A DNA stretch of 64,000 bases, from the NCBI RefSeq assembly GCF_002741055.1, contig NZ_CP016809.1, positions 2,564,501-2,628,500 on the forward strand, in the 5' to 3' direction. Of this stretch, positions 44,807 through 52,935 are shown piece after piece. The stretch's first letter is position 1. Each line of letters starts with the position of its first letter. The translations under genes and the position numbers were made by a program. The stretch comes from Paenibacillus ihbetae. GTDB taxonomy: Bacteria; Bacillota; Bacilli; Paenibacillales; Paenibacillaceae. The notes beneath the pieces were generated by a model. It ran no database searches. It was given only the letters and a program-made list of their open reading frames with translations, and was not told where the DNA came from.

Positions 44807-44813
44807 AGGATTC

Positions 44814-45410
44814 ATGCCGCGGACACCTAGCGAGAACGAACGCATTCGACAAATGGCGAAAGCCAACATTTTGGAAGCCGCAATGGATTTGTTTATCCGC
44901 CAAGGCTACCATGCCACCTCCATCAGCGATGTAGCCCGCCATGCCGGGATTTCCAAAGGCCTGATGTATAATTATTTTCAAGGCAAGGAGGAGCTGCTCG
45001 CCACGATGGTAACGGAACGCGTCGAGGCCATCGCGCAGGTCTTGCAGGATGCGGCGGCGCTCGCCGAGCCTATTGAGCAGCTGAAGTTCATTATCGGGCA
45101 TGCCATCGACAGCGTTTATCAAAAGCCGGAGGAGCACCGGTTCTACCTCCATCTCCAGACTCAGCCCGAAGCCGACCAGGAGCTGATCAAGTACAGCAGG
45201 CTCCTCGTAGAGGAAGCAGCCCGGCAGTTCGAGCTCCAATGCAGGATTTTCGAGCAGCTCGGCGTTCCTGAACCGCGCAAGCGCTCGCTTTATTTTTCCT
45301 CTACGCTCCAAGGCATCATGCTCATGATCTCCACCTACCCCCAGCAATTTCCGATTGAGGAGATCAAAGCGCAGATGCTGGACGAATTCAGCCGCCGGCA
45401 ACCCTATTAA
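44814..45410 (+). CDS. TetR family regulator
   Basis: 198 residues from ATG 44814. HTH region ANILEAAMDLFIRQGYHATSISDVARHAGISKGLMYNYFQGKEEL is canonical; the C-terminal helical part would bind a small molecule. It is located directly after the hydrolase and probably binds the palindrome at 43973-43988 to control both genes. Confidence 0.9.
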   Translation: MPRTPSENERIRQMAKANILEAAMDLFIRQGYHATSISDVARHAGISKGLMYNYFQGKEELLATMVTERVEAIAQVLQDAAALAEPIEQLKFIIGHAIDSVYQKPEEHRFYLHLQTQPEADQELIKYSRLLVEEAARQFELQCRIFEQLGVPEPRKRSLYFSSTLQGIMLMISTYPQQFPIEEIKAQMLDEFSRRQPY

Positions 45411-45518
45411 CGCCATTGACGGCCCCTGATAGAAGGAACGGGCATGCCTCATCCATTGAATTGCCTGTGTTGGTTTCAAGCTTTTGTCGTATAACTTTGG
45501 TTAAAGATGCGTAAATTT

Positions 45519-45550
45519 AAAAAGCCGCGATGCTGGACACATCGCGACTT
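45519..45550 (-). terminator. Terminator of a small minus-strand unit
   Basis: CGCGATG and CATCGCG around a 7-nt loop, followed by GCTTTTTAAATTT on the minus strand. Confidence 0.7.
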
Positions 45551-45585
45551 CTAACAAAGGCCGGCGGGCGACCACGGCGGGAATT

Positions 45586-45720
45586 TCACAATTCAATGAG
45601 AAACCACCGGATAGCTTGGCGCCAACCTCTTTCCCGGTGGTTTTGCTTGTTTGGCCGCGATCGTTTCCGGGCGTTAACTAAAGCATTCAGGCCAGTCATA
45701 ATCCCGGCCAGCTTCAGCAT
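45586..45720 (-). CDS. 44-residue basic peptide, overlapping gene
   Basis: ATG 45720 overlaps the stop of the preceding 14-codon frame, suggesting translational coupling; GGGGG lies just ahead. It begins MLKLAGIMTGLNALVNARKR, has a strongly basic centre (SRPNKQNHRERGWR) and ends AIRWFLIEL. A hairpin (AAACCACCGG/CCGGTGGTTT, 45600-45643) lies within the coding sequence. Not recognised; expression uncertain. Confidence 0.35.
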   Translation of the reverse strand: MLKLAGIMTGLNALVNARKRSRPNKQNHRERGWRQAIRWFLIEL

Positions 45721-45758
45721 TCCCCCAAAAGCTTGAGCGTCAACTCAAGAAGGGACAC
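45714..45758 (-). CDS. 14-residue leader-like peptide
   Basis: GTG 45758 with an AAAGGAGATGACGCC context, then MSLLELTLKLLGEC and a TGA that overlaps the next start. The strong ribosome site and a TATAAT at 45810-45815 (minus) support a short transcription unit of ~300 nt ending at the terminator near 45519. Could be a leader peptide. The remaining 45840-46091 shows nothing. Confidence 0.35.
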   Translation of the reverse strand: MSLLELTLKLLGEC

Positions 45759-46091
45759 GGCGTCATCTCCTTTCGCCGCGTCACTCCCACCGGTTACTTT
45801 GTCTCTCCAATTATACTGTAGTTCCCCTGGGTCAACTTTCATTTCCGTTACTTGAACGCTAGAATTTCCCGCTATAAGCTTCTGATAGATCCCTTGGCAT
45901 TAACCCCATTTGGGGACGTGGCAGAGCAGTTTATGACTTTATATTTAAGAGCTGCACTTTAGCTCTATCCCATATTACTTGATCGAAATAAATATTCCCT
46001 CTTCCTTCATGCCATGAATCCGTTATGCTATGAATAGTATATATGATGAACTATCAAATTCAGCGAAGATATGTTTCAGGAGGACAACGAG

Positions 46092-47024
46092 ATGGCCATT
46101 CACTGGATCAAGCCCGATATTGCCGAATGCACCCGCCGGGGCGTCGCCTACTTTACGTCGGAGCTGGAGATGATCAGCGGCCTGCCGTGCAAAATATACC
46201 GGATTACCGAGGAATTCGGCAGCCTGTCGGACCATATGCACGACTACTTCCAAATCTGGTACATCAGCCGGGGAGAGTTCGACCACACCCTATTCGGCCA
46301 GAAATACCGGATGACCCAGGGCAGCATATTCGTCCTTCCTCCCTACAGCGTGCACAGGGTTGAAATGCTTCCAGGAAAAGAGCTTGAAGTGCTCGGCTGC
46401 GAGTTTATGCCCGAGTTCATTAACGAGCATCTGCATGCCCGCACGGAACAATCCGGCGGGTTCGACCAAGCCTTTATCGAGTCGTTCATGGTACCTGAAG
46501 ACAAAATCCCGCTCAAAATCATGCTCTCCAGCAACAGTGATCTTGCCGTCAGGGAGCTGATGACCGAGATGCTTGCCGAATTCGGGCGGCGAGGCCCCCG
46601 CTTTGAGCTGCTGCTTAAGGCGAATCTGCTCAAGCTGCTTGGCATCCTGAGCCGGGAGCTGGAGGAGAACGGGGCCGGCGGATTGACGGGTCCCAACAAC
46701 CAGTATCGCGAGCCCATTATGGAGTCCATCGAGTTTATCCATAACCATTACGATAAGCCCCTCAGCCTGCAGGAGCTGTGTGCCGTCACGATGATGTCCC
46801 GGACGAACTTCTGTCGGCATTTCAAAGAGGTGACCGGCCGCACCTTCAGCCAGTATGTGACCAACTACCGGATCCGCATGGCGATGAGACTGCTCGCGCA
46901 GCCCGAGCTGACCGTCACGGAGGTATGCTATAAGGTGGGATTTAACGAGCTGCCCTACTTTTGCCGCGTTTTCAAGAAATATACCGGCACCACCCCGGCT
47001 TACTATAAGAAGAACGCCTATTAG
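46092..47024 (+). CDS. AraC family regulator
   Basis: 310 residues from ATG 46092 (AGGAGG). N-terminal cupin-type effector domain (~20-150: DHMHDYFQIWYISRGEFDHT, GSIFVLPPYSVHRVE) and C-terminal double helix-turn-helix (~210-310: PLSLQELCAVTMMSRTNFCRHFKEVTGRTFSQYV, GFNELPYFCRVFKKYTGTTP). It probably activates the Gfo/Idh genes that begin 170 bp downstream on the same strand, in response to a sugar or polyol. Confidence 0.9.
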   Translation: MAIHWIKPDIAECTRRGVAYFTSELEMISGLPCKIYRITEEFGSLSDHMHDYFQIWYISRGEFDHTLFGQKYRMTQGSIFVLPPYSVHRVEMLPGKELEVLGCEFMPEFINEHLHARTEQSGGFDQAFIESFMVPEDKIPLKIMLSSNSDLAVRELMTEMLAEFGRRGPRFELLLKANLLKLLGILSRELEENGAGGLTGPNNQYREPIMESIEFIHNHYDKPLSLQELCAVTMMSRTNFCRHFKEVTGRTFSQYVTNYRIRMAMRLLAQPELTVTEVCYKVGFNELPYFCRVFKKYTGTTPAYYKKNAY

Positions 47025-47194
47025 ATGGCAAGGGTTGTTTTCCTAACCTGAACGATAATCCAATAAATAAACACAATAGTGAAATCCGAACGGATGCAGC
47101 ACATGATATACTCTGTGCAAGAAATGAATGAAAGTTCAACTCGGCGTCATAATTATGCAGGCCTTACCAAATCCACGATTTTGGAGGAGAACCG

Positions 47195-48277
47195 ATGAAC
47201 AAAATTACAATTGCCGTCATTGGCTGCGGCACGATTGCGAACAGCGCCCATATTCCCGCCTACATAGCCAACGAAGATGCTGAAATCAAATACTTCTGTG
47301 ACATTGCCTTGGACCGGGCGGAGGCTGCCGTTTCCAAATATGAATGCGGCCAAGCCGTTTCGGATTACCGGCAAGTGCTGAACGATCCGGAGGTTGACGC
47401 TGTATCCATCTGCACACCGAATGACGTTCATGCCTCGATCGCCATCGACAGCCTGCGGGCCGGCAAGCATGTATTATGCGAAAAGCCTGCAGCACGGACC
47501 TATGCCGAGGCACTTGAAATGCAGAAGGTTCAGCACGAGACCGGCAAGACGCTCAATATCGGGGTTGTAAACCGCTATAATGAAAGCGTTAACCGTATCA
47601 AGAACATGATCCAAAACGGCGAGCTCGGCGAGCTGTACCACGTCTATGCCAGCTTCCGTGCCCACCGCTCCATTCCGGGTCTCGGCGGCGCATTTACGAC
47701 GAAGGCGATCGCCGGCGGCGGCGCGCTGATCGACTGGGGCGTTCACTTCCTGGATGTCGTCATGTACTGTACCGGCGATCCGAAGCCGCAAACCGTTTCC
47801 GGCCAGGCTTACTGCAAGCTCGGCAAGGATATGGAGGATTACACCTTCCTGAAGATGTGGGCAGGTCCGCCGAAATACGATGGCACGTATGACGTCGACG
47901 ATTTCGTTACAGCCCTCATTCGGACGGAGGGTCCTACGATCTCCTTGAACGGGGCATGGGCGCAAAATATCGGAGCCGAAGAAATGTTCATCGACTTCCT
48001 GGGCGACAAAGGCGGCATCCGGCTGAAATACGGGGCGGAGTTCACCTTCTATACCGCGAAGGACGGCGCGCTGCTTGAAACGACGCCGAAGTTCAATATC
48101 GGCAACATGTTCCAGAATGAGATCGATGGCTTCATCCGCTCCATCCAGACCGGGGAGAAGCAGCCATCGCATATCGATACGGTCATTCTGTCCTCTCAGA
48201 TCATCCAGGCGATCTATGATTCGTCCGACAAGGGAGCAGAGGTATCGCTTCAGCCCGTAGCCCAAAGCAGCAACTAA
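47195..48277 (+). CDS. Gfo/Idh/MocA family sugar oxidoreductase
   Basis: 360 residues, GGAGGAG site. Rossmann motif GCGTIANSAHIPAY (the usual G-x-G-x-x-A), then the conserved EKP (CEKPAARTY) used in this family, and C-terminal substrate-domain blocks (GGGALIDWGVHFLDVVMY). NAD(P)-dependent oxidation or interconversion of a sugar, inositol or derivative. It is likely co-transcribed with the next gene and controlled by the AraC protein upstream. Confidence 0.9.
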   Translation: MNKITIAVIGCGTIANSAHIPAYIANEDAEIKYFCDIALDRAEAAVSKYECGQAVSDYRQVLNDPEVDAVSICTPNDVHASIAIDSLRAGKHVLCEKPAARTYAEALEMQKVQHETGKTLNIGVVNRYNESVNRIKNMIQNGELGELYHVYASFRAHRSIPGLGGAFTTKAIAGGGALIDWGVHFLDVVMYCTGDPKPQTVSGQAYCKLGKDMEDYTFLKMWAGPPKYDGTYDVDDFVTALIRTEGPTISLNGAWAQNIGAEEMFIDFLGDKGGIRLKYGAEFTFYTAKDGALLETTPKFNIGNMFQNEIDGFIRSIQTGEKQPSHIDTVILSSQIIQAIYDSSDKGAEVSLQPVAQSSN

Positions 48278-48310
48278 CCCAGTTCGAAACGTCAGGGAGG
48301 CATAGGCTTA

Positions 48311-49168
48311 ATGAAAAAAATCGGATTTGTCGATCTGCATCTCGACCAGTTCCATGCGAATAAATATCCCGGTTGGATTGAGCAGGCAAGCAACGGAACC
48401 ATGAAAGTCGTCTGCGCCTACGGCAAACAGGACAAAGAAGGCGGCCTCACCAATGAAGCTTGGTGCAAGGAGAACGGGATCGAGCAGGTGCATTCCATTG
48501 AGGAAGTCGTTGAACGAAGCGACTATCTGATCGTTCTGTCCCCGGACAATCCCGAGTACCATGAGGAGCTGTCGCAGCTGCCGCTGGCTTCCGGCAAGCC
48601 TACGTATATCGACAAAACGTTTGCGCCTGATCGCAAGACGGCCATCCGTTTGTTCGAGCTGGCCGCGAAGCATGGAACGCCGATGTACTCGACCTCGGCC
48701 CTTCGCTTCGCCAGCGAGTATGCCGAGCTTGATTCGGCAGGGATTCAAACGATCAGCAGCTGGGGGCCCGGTGCTTTCTCGAATTATTCCATCCATCAGA
48801 TCGAACCGATCGTCCAGCTGATGGGCTCGAATCCGAAGCGCGTCATGTTCACCGGAACCGTGGAGTCTCCCGCCCTGCTGATCGACTTCGGCGAAGGACG
48901 CCAGGCTGCAGTGAACCACCTCGGGGACAATTGCCCGTTTACGCTAGGTGTCCGTTACGACTCCGGCAGCTTCAAGCAGGCAACGGCGAACTCCAACTTC
49001 TTCGGGGCGTTCATCGAGAATCTGGTGCACTTCTTCGAGACAGGCAAGCCTGCGGTCGATCCCGCCGAGACGATTGCCGTCATTACGATCATCGAGTACG
49101 GACTGAAGGCATCCACGACGCCGTTTGTTTGGGTGGAACTGCCGGTATTCGCGAACAACTTGCAATAA
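48311..49168 (+). CDS. Gfo/Idh/MocA-like protein lacking the glycine motif
   Basis: 285 residues, GGGAGG site, 33 bp after the first oxidoreductase. The fold blocks of the family are present (VEERSDYLIVLSPDNPEYHEE-like region, GKPTYIDKTFAPDRKTA in place of EKP) but the N-terminus (KIGFVDLHLDQFHANKYPGW) has no G-x-G-x-x-G/A. Cofactor binding may be lost or different. It may act as a partner subunit of the preceding enzyme or on the same pathway intermediate. Confidence 0.75.
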   Translation: MKKIGFVDLHLDQFHANKYPGWIEQASNGTMKVVCAYGKQDKEGGLTNEAWCKENGIEQVHSIEEVVERSDYLIVLSPDNPEYHEELSQLPLASGKPTYIDKTFAPDRKTAIRLFELAAKHGTPMYSTSALRFASEYAELDSAGIQTISSWGPGAFSNYSIHQIEPIVQLMGSNPKRVMFTGTVESPALLIDFGEGRQAAVNHLGDNCPFTLGVRYDSGSFKQATANSNFFGAFIENLVHFFETGKPAVDPAETIAVITIIEYGLKASTTPFVWVELPVFANNLQ

Positions 49169-49221
49169 GGTTTAACGGCATTTCCATCGCCATATAGGGT
49201 TCATTACCATCACGGAAAAAT

Positions 49222-49262
49222 AAGAGCTGTTCTTAGGACGCGTCCTCAAGAACAGCTCTTTT
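49222..49262 (+). terminator. Terminator of the Gfo/Idh operon
   Basis: Perfect AAGAGCTGTTCTT and AAGAACAGCTCTT with an inner GGAC/GTCC; T-run on both strands, so it also serves the ABC permease on minus. Confidence 0.92.
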
Positions 49263-49326
49263 CATGTCGTGTAAGGCTCCGTCTGCGCAACTTCGGTCGG
49301 TTGGAGAGTCCCCTCCCCCTTACGAG

Positions 49327-50061
49327 CTATACTTCCTTCCGCTGAAAATAGATAAGACCTGCGAGGAAGAACAGCAGGAACCCGCCGACCACGACCATCA
49401 TCAGGCTTTCGAACGGCAGATTGAACGCTCCGAAGCCGGCCTGTCCCTGGGGCATCATGGCCAAAAACGGCTGAGCCCATGGATAGTACGGCGCATAGGT
49501 TTCCGAATTCGCCACGAGCATATTCGGAATCGTAAACACCACGTTCAGCGCCAGCGGAGCGGCAAAGCTGCTCCAAGCCGTGGACACGCCAAGCTGTAAG
49601 GCTGCGAGCGGCAGGCAGGCCACCCAGCCGCCAAGCAGGCTGCGTCCCATCATGTCCCATGGAATCGAAGCGTCGATCCCCTTGATCATCCCTGCTCCCA
49701 GCACCGCTGCGAGGAACAGCGCCTGCACGACTGCGAGCAGCAGGCTGACTACGGTAAATTTCGCAAAATATACCGCGCTGCGCGAAACGGGCAGCACCAG
49801 CAGCTGCTTCCAGCCTCCGCCCGAATGCTCATACCGGCACACCATTGCGCTGAAGATCCCCGTCATGATGGGCAGAAAGAGCATCGCATGCAGGATGCTC
49901 ATGATGCCGACCAGCCCTTCCCAAGGCGCGATCGGATTCGAGGACCCTTCCACAATGCCAAGCAGCATAACCAGGGCCGCGCACAGTAGAATCTGCACCC
50001 ATAGTCTTGACTTCGATAATTTTAGCCACTCGCAGGACACCGCTCTTGTATAGGCCGTCAT
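49327..50061 (-). CDS. ABC-2 type permease, lantibiotic-immunity (LanG/MutG) type
   Basis: 244 residues from ATG 50061, one base after the stop of the previous permease. Six membrane helices; the CEWLKLSKSRLW start and HSGGGWKQLLVLPVSRSAVYFAKF block are shared with LanE/LanG and BcrB-like permeases. With the partner permease and ATPase it forms an exporter that usually protects against bacitracin or lantibiotics. No lantibiotic biosynthesis genes are near, so defence against foreign peptides is more likely. Confidence 0.82.
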   Translation of the reverse strand: MTAYTRAVSCEWLKLSKSRLWVQILLCAALVMLLGIVEGSSNPIAPWEGLVGIMSILHAMLFLPIMTGIFSAMVCRYEHSGGGWKQLLVLPVSRSAVYFAKFTVVSLLLAVVQALFLAAVLGAGMIKGIDASIPWDMMGRSLLGGWVACLPLAALQLGVSTAWSSFAAPLALNVVFTIPNMLVANSETYAPYYPWAQPFLAMMPQGQAGFGAFNLPFESLMMVVVGGFLLFFLAGLIYFQRKEV

Positions 50062-50062
50062 C

Positions 50063-50779
50063 TCAATCCACATCCTTCCGGTTAAAATGAATCAGCCCGG
50101 CGCAAGCAATGACAACGCCCAGCAGCAGGCCTGCACCGATTACTTTCGCTTCGCCCGGCCCCATATACGCTAGCAGCGGCCACTTGAGCGGCATCCAATT
50201 CGGAAATTGGAAGGCGAACATGGACACGACCGATGCCGTAATGCCGATGCTTACCGGCAACCCCTGATTCTTCAGCGTCAGCGACAGCCACAGCTGGAGC
50301 GCAAGCATCGGTAGTGCGGCGAACAACTGCACGAAGCCGATCCGCAGCAGATCCAGATACGGCATCTGCTCGGCGCCCATCCCCAGCAGCAGCCCCAAGC
50401 CAGCGGTGCCTAGGGTCAGCAGGATACAGGAAACGCACAGAATCAGGAACGCCTGTACGAATTTCGCGCTGAACACGGCCGTTCGTGAAATCGGCAATGC
50501 CAGCAGCTGCTTCCAGGAGCTGAGCTGATGCTCGACGTTCGCCATGAGGGAGCAAACCAGCGTGATGCCAAGAAACAGCGCAATCGGCACGAAGAACAGC
50601 ACGCTCTCCAGCAATCCGCCCCACGGATCATCCGCATAGGACTTCATCAAGTAATCATACCGCAGTCCGAAGTTTAGGCCCTGCATCGCCACCAGCCCGA
50701 GCGGTCCCAGCGCGGCGAGAAACCAAATGCCTTTGCCCCGGATTTTCAGCCAATCGGCTGATAGTGCTCGGACCATCAT
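50063..50779 (-). CDS. ABC-2 type permease, lantibiotic-immunity (LanE/MutE) type
   Basis: 238 residues, six membrane helices. ADWLKIRGKGIWF and EHQLSSWKQLLALPISRTAVFSAKF parallel the motifs of its downstream paralogue. Its ATG overlaps the ATPase stop by 4 nt, so all three genes are translationally coupled. It is one half of the membrane channel of the LanFEG/BcrAB-like transporter. Confidence 0.82.
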   Translation of the reverse strand: MMVRALSADWLKIRGKGIWFLAALGPLGLVAMQGLNFGLRYDYLMKSYADDPWGGLLESVLFFVPIALFLGITLVCSLMANVEHQLSSWKQLLALPISRTAVFSAKFVQAFLILCVSCILLTLGTAGLGLLLGMGAEQMPYLDLLRIGFVQLFAALPMLALQLWLSLTLKNQGLPVSIGITASVVSMFAFQFPNWMPLKWPLLAYMGPGEAKVIGAGLLLGVVIACAGLIHFNRKDVD

Positions 50780-51690
50780 GGCCGGGTTCCCTCCCCTACG
50801 ATTTGCATGAAGATATCCTCGAGCGACTTCCGCTTTTCCTCGACCCGATAAACCGCATGCCGATTCTCGACCAACCGCTTGACGAGCAGCGCCACCTTGG
50901 CATCCTGCATCGATTCCAGCTCGAGCACATGGTTTCTGAGCGAGCCTTCGCAGCCGAGCTCCAGCGCGAGCCGCAGAGCGTCCTCCGGCTCCGACACCGC
51001 CAGGCGGAAGCCGCTGGAAGCGGTCCGGATCAGGTTGTCGATCGAATCCTGGAATACCATTCGGCCTTCACGGATAATGCCGACCTTATCGGCCATCTGC
51101 TCTACCTCGCCCAGCAGATGGCTGGAGACCAGAACGGTGATGCCGTATTGGCGCGGCATGTTTTTGATCAACTCCCGGATTTCATGGATTCCCGACGGGT
51201 CCAATCCGTTTGTCGGTTCATCCAGAATCAGCAGCTCCGGATTGTTCAGCAGCGCAGCCGCAATGCCGAGACGCTGCTTCATGCCGAGGGAGTATCCCTT
51301 CACCGGGCGCTTTGCCTCTTTCGTCAGCGAGACGATCTCCAGCACTTCCGCAATACGGGATTTCGGGCTGCCGGTGATCCGGCGGATGGCCTCCAAGTTT
51401 TCCACCGCCGTCAAGTGTCCATAATACGACGGGTATTCAACGAGCGAGCCGGTTCGGCGCAAGATGTCCATCTTCTCGCTCTTCAAATCCTTGCCGAATA
51501 GATGAATGGCCCCGCGTGTCGGCTGAATCAGCCCGAGCAGCATCCGAATCGTCGTTGTTTTGCCGGCCCCGTTCGGCCCGAGAAAGCCGTAAATGTCACC
51601 GCGCGCGATCTCCAGATTCAAGTCCTCGACAGCTGCGCGTTTTTTGTATGTTTTATAAAGTCCCTTTGTTTGAATGACGAGTTCCGTCAC
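50776..51690 (-). CDS. ABC transporter ATPase, LanF/BcrA type
   Basis: 304 residues, taking GTG 51690 (6 nt after GAGGTG) rather than the ATG 6 nt earlier. Walker A GPNGAGKTT, signature YSLGMKQRLGI, Walker B LLILDEPTNGLDP and switch His in VSSHLLGEV are all intact. It powers the two permeases encoded downstream. Direct repeats upstream may bind the two-component regulator encoded at 54.4 kb. Confidence 0.9.
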   Translation of the reverse strand: MTELVIQTKGLYKTYKKRAAVEDLNLEIARGDIYGFLGPNGAGKTTTIRMLLGLIQPTRGAIHLFGKDLKSEKMDILRRTGSLVEYPSYYGHLTAVENLEAIRRITGSPKSRIAEVLEIVSLTKEAKRPVKGYSLGMKQRLGIAAALLNNPELLILDEPTNGLDPSGIHEIRELIKNMPRQYGITVLVSSHLLGEVEQMADKVGIIREGRMVFQDSIDNLIRTASSGFRLAVSEPEDALRLALELGCEGSLRNHVLELESMQDAKVALLVKRLVENRHAVYRVEEKRKSLEDIFMQIVGEGTRP

Positions 51691-51747
51691 GTTCATCACC
51701 TCGTAAACCATCGTACTTGGTCAAGGTTAAACGGCGGTCGGGGGCAA

Positions 51748-51766
51748 GTTTAAATTTTCTTTAAAA
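51748..51766 (-). promoter_or_regulatory. Direct repeat upstream of the ABC operon, response-regulator-like
   Basis: On the minus strand TTTAAAG-AAAA-TTTAAAC repeats with an 11-bp period, one helical turn, as OmpR-family regulators prefer. It ends ~60 bp before the ATPase start. Confidence 0.45.
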
Positions 51767-51871
51767 AAGCGGATCAGGGCAGAGCGCGCTCCTTGCTTCG
51801 TGCAACGATGGATGTTCGGTGGCGGCAATAGAAACCCGTGCAACTACGGCCGCTTCGCTGGCGGCTATTAG

Positions 51872-52024
51872 AAACCCGTGCAACTACGGCCGCTTCGGTC
51901 GCGGATCGTTCTTCCGATCGCTGTTAAATCCGGGAAACCGGGATCATCCTAAACGAGGTTGTTTCCCGGATTTAAAGGCGAACGCTTCGCTTCTCCAGAC
52001 CGATTCCTCCCCCTTCGCTGGTGC
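51872..52024 (+). repeat. 155-bp direct repeat, copy A
   Basis: Nearly identical to 52188-52342. Contains a 15-bp perfect inverted repeat TTAAATCCGGGAAAC/GTTTCCCGGATTTAA. A short extra piece of its left end (aaacccgtgcaactacggcc) is repeated just upstream at 51833. Confidence 0.88.
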
Positions 52025-52187
52025 GGCGGATATGAGTTATGCTATCCGGGGTTTCTATGAGTTGCACTCAAACTCTTATTCAGCTGCTCACTCTGCACTT
52101 GATCGCATTGTGGGGGATAGGTAGGACAACCACCACCGCTTCGTGTGGTGGTCTTACATTCCTCGTGCAACTCACTGGCAGCTATAG

Positions 52188-52342
52188 AAAACCCGTGCAA
52201 CTACGGCCGCTTCGGTCGCGGATCGTTCTTCCGATCGCTGTTAAATCCGGGAAACCGGGATCATCCTAAACGAGGTTGTTTCCCGGATTTAAAGGCGAGC
52301 GCTCCGCTTCTCCAGACCGATTCCTCCCCCTCCGCTGGTGCG
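52188..52342 (+). repeat. 155-bp direct repeat, copy B
   Basis: Second copy, a few substitutions from copy A (for example gagcgctccgc versus gaacgcttcgc). The same 15-bp inverted repeat is fully conserved. Copies start 316 bp apart. Confidence 0.88.
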
Positions 52343-52606
52343 AGCATATCAGATATGCAACCCGCAAATACCACCCCAATTTTACTGAAACTTCCAATCC
52401 CTCGTTAACGTATGTGCACTTAGGGCTTAATCACTGAATGCGTGCTAGCTGACGCTAGCCAACACGATAAGGACATGTTACAGCCTAAGGTCCCGGCTGT
52501 GCTTGTTGCTGGTAGTGGTGCGGCTTCTATAGGCACTATAGGCAGGCTATCGTCCTCCGTTCATGGATATATGCCCGACAATTCAATTCGAAATGAGGTC
52601 ATTCGC

Positions 52607-52720
52607 ATGAAAAAGATTAACTGGCCTGGAGGAACCAAGCTGGACAACGTATCCAATTACGCGACTTTGATCCTGGATGTAATCTTGTATATCCCTCGTT
52701 TAATTATGAGATTGTTTTAA
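52607..52720 (+). CDS. 37-residue amphipathic peptide
   Basis: ATG 52607 follows TGAGGT at 7 nt. The product begins MKKINWPGGTKLDNVSNYAT and ends in a hydrophobic stretch with two Arg (LILDVILYIPRLIMRLF). It lies on the plus strand in the repeat-rich gap between a two-component system and a LanFEG-type transporter. It has no double-Gly leader and no Cys, so it is not an obvious lantibiotic. It may be a small membrane protein or a signal. Family not recognised. Confidence 0.5.
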   Translation: MKKINWPGGTKLDNVSNYATLILDVILYIPRLIMRLF

Positions 52721-52780
52721 TAAAGGGAGGGAGGTTTAGCCTTTCCTCGGTAAATGCAGCAGTAAGGTGGCAACCGGCAC

Positions 52781-52812
52781 AAAGAAAAGGACCCGGAAAC
52801 GTCCGGCTCCTT
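52781..52812 (-). terminator. Terminator of the histidine kinase gene
   Basis: On the minus strand AAGGAGCCGGA pairs with TCCGGGTCCTT (one mismatch), followed by TTCTTTG. Confidence 0.75.
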
Positions 52813-52935
52813 CCATCGCACCTCGATTATTCGTCTTTCTCGGCTCATACGGCGCTAATGTGTCATCATGATAATCTGCCCGCTCCCGCATCCGCTTGCA
52901 TGTCAGCGCGGCTTATTTTTTCCACGTAGTCCACT

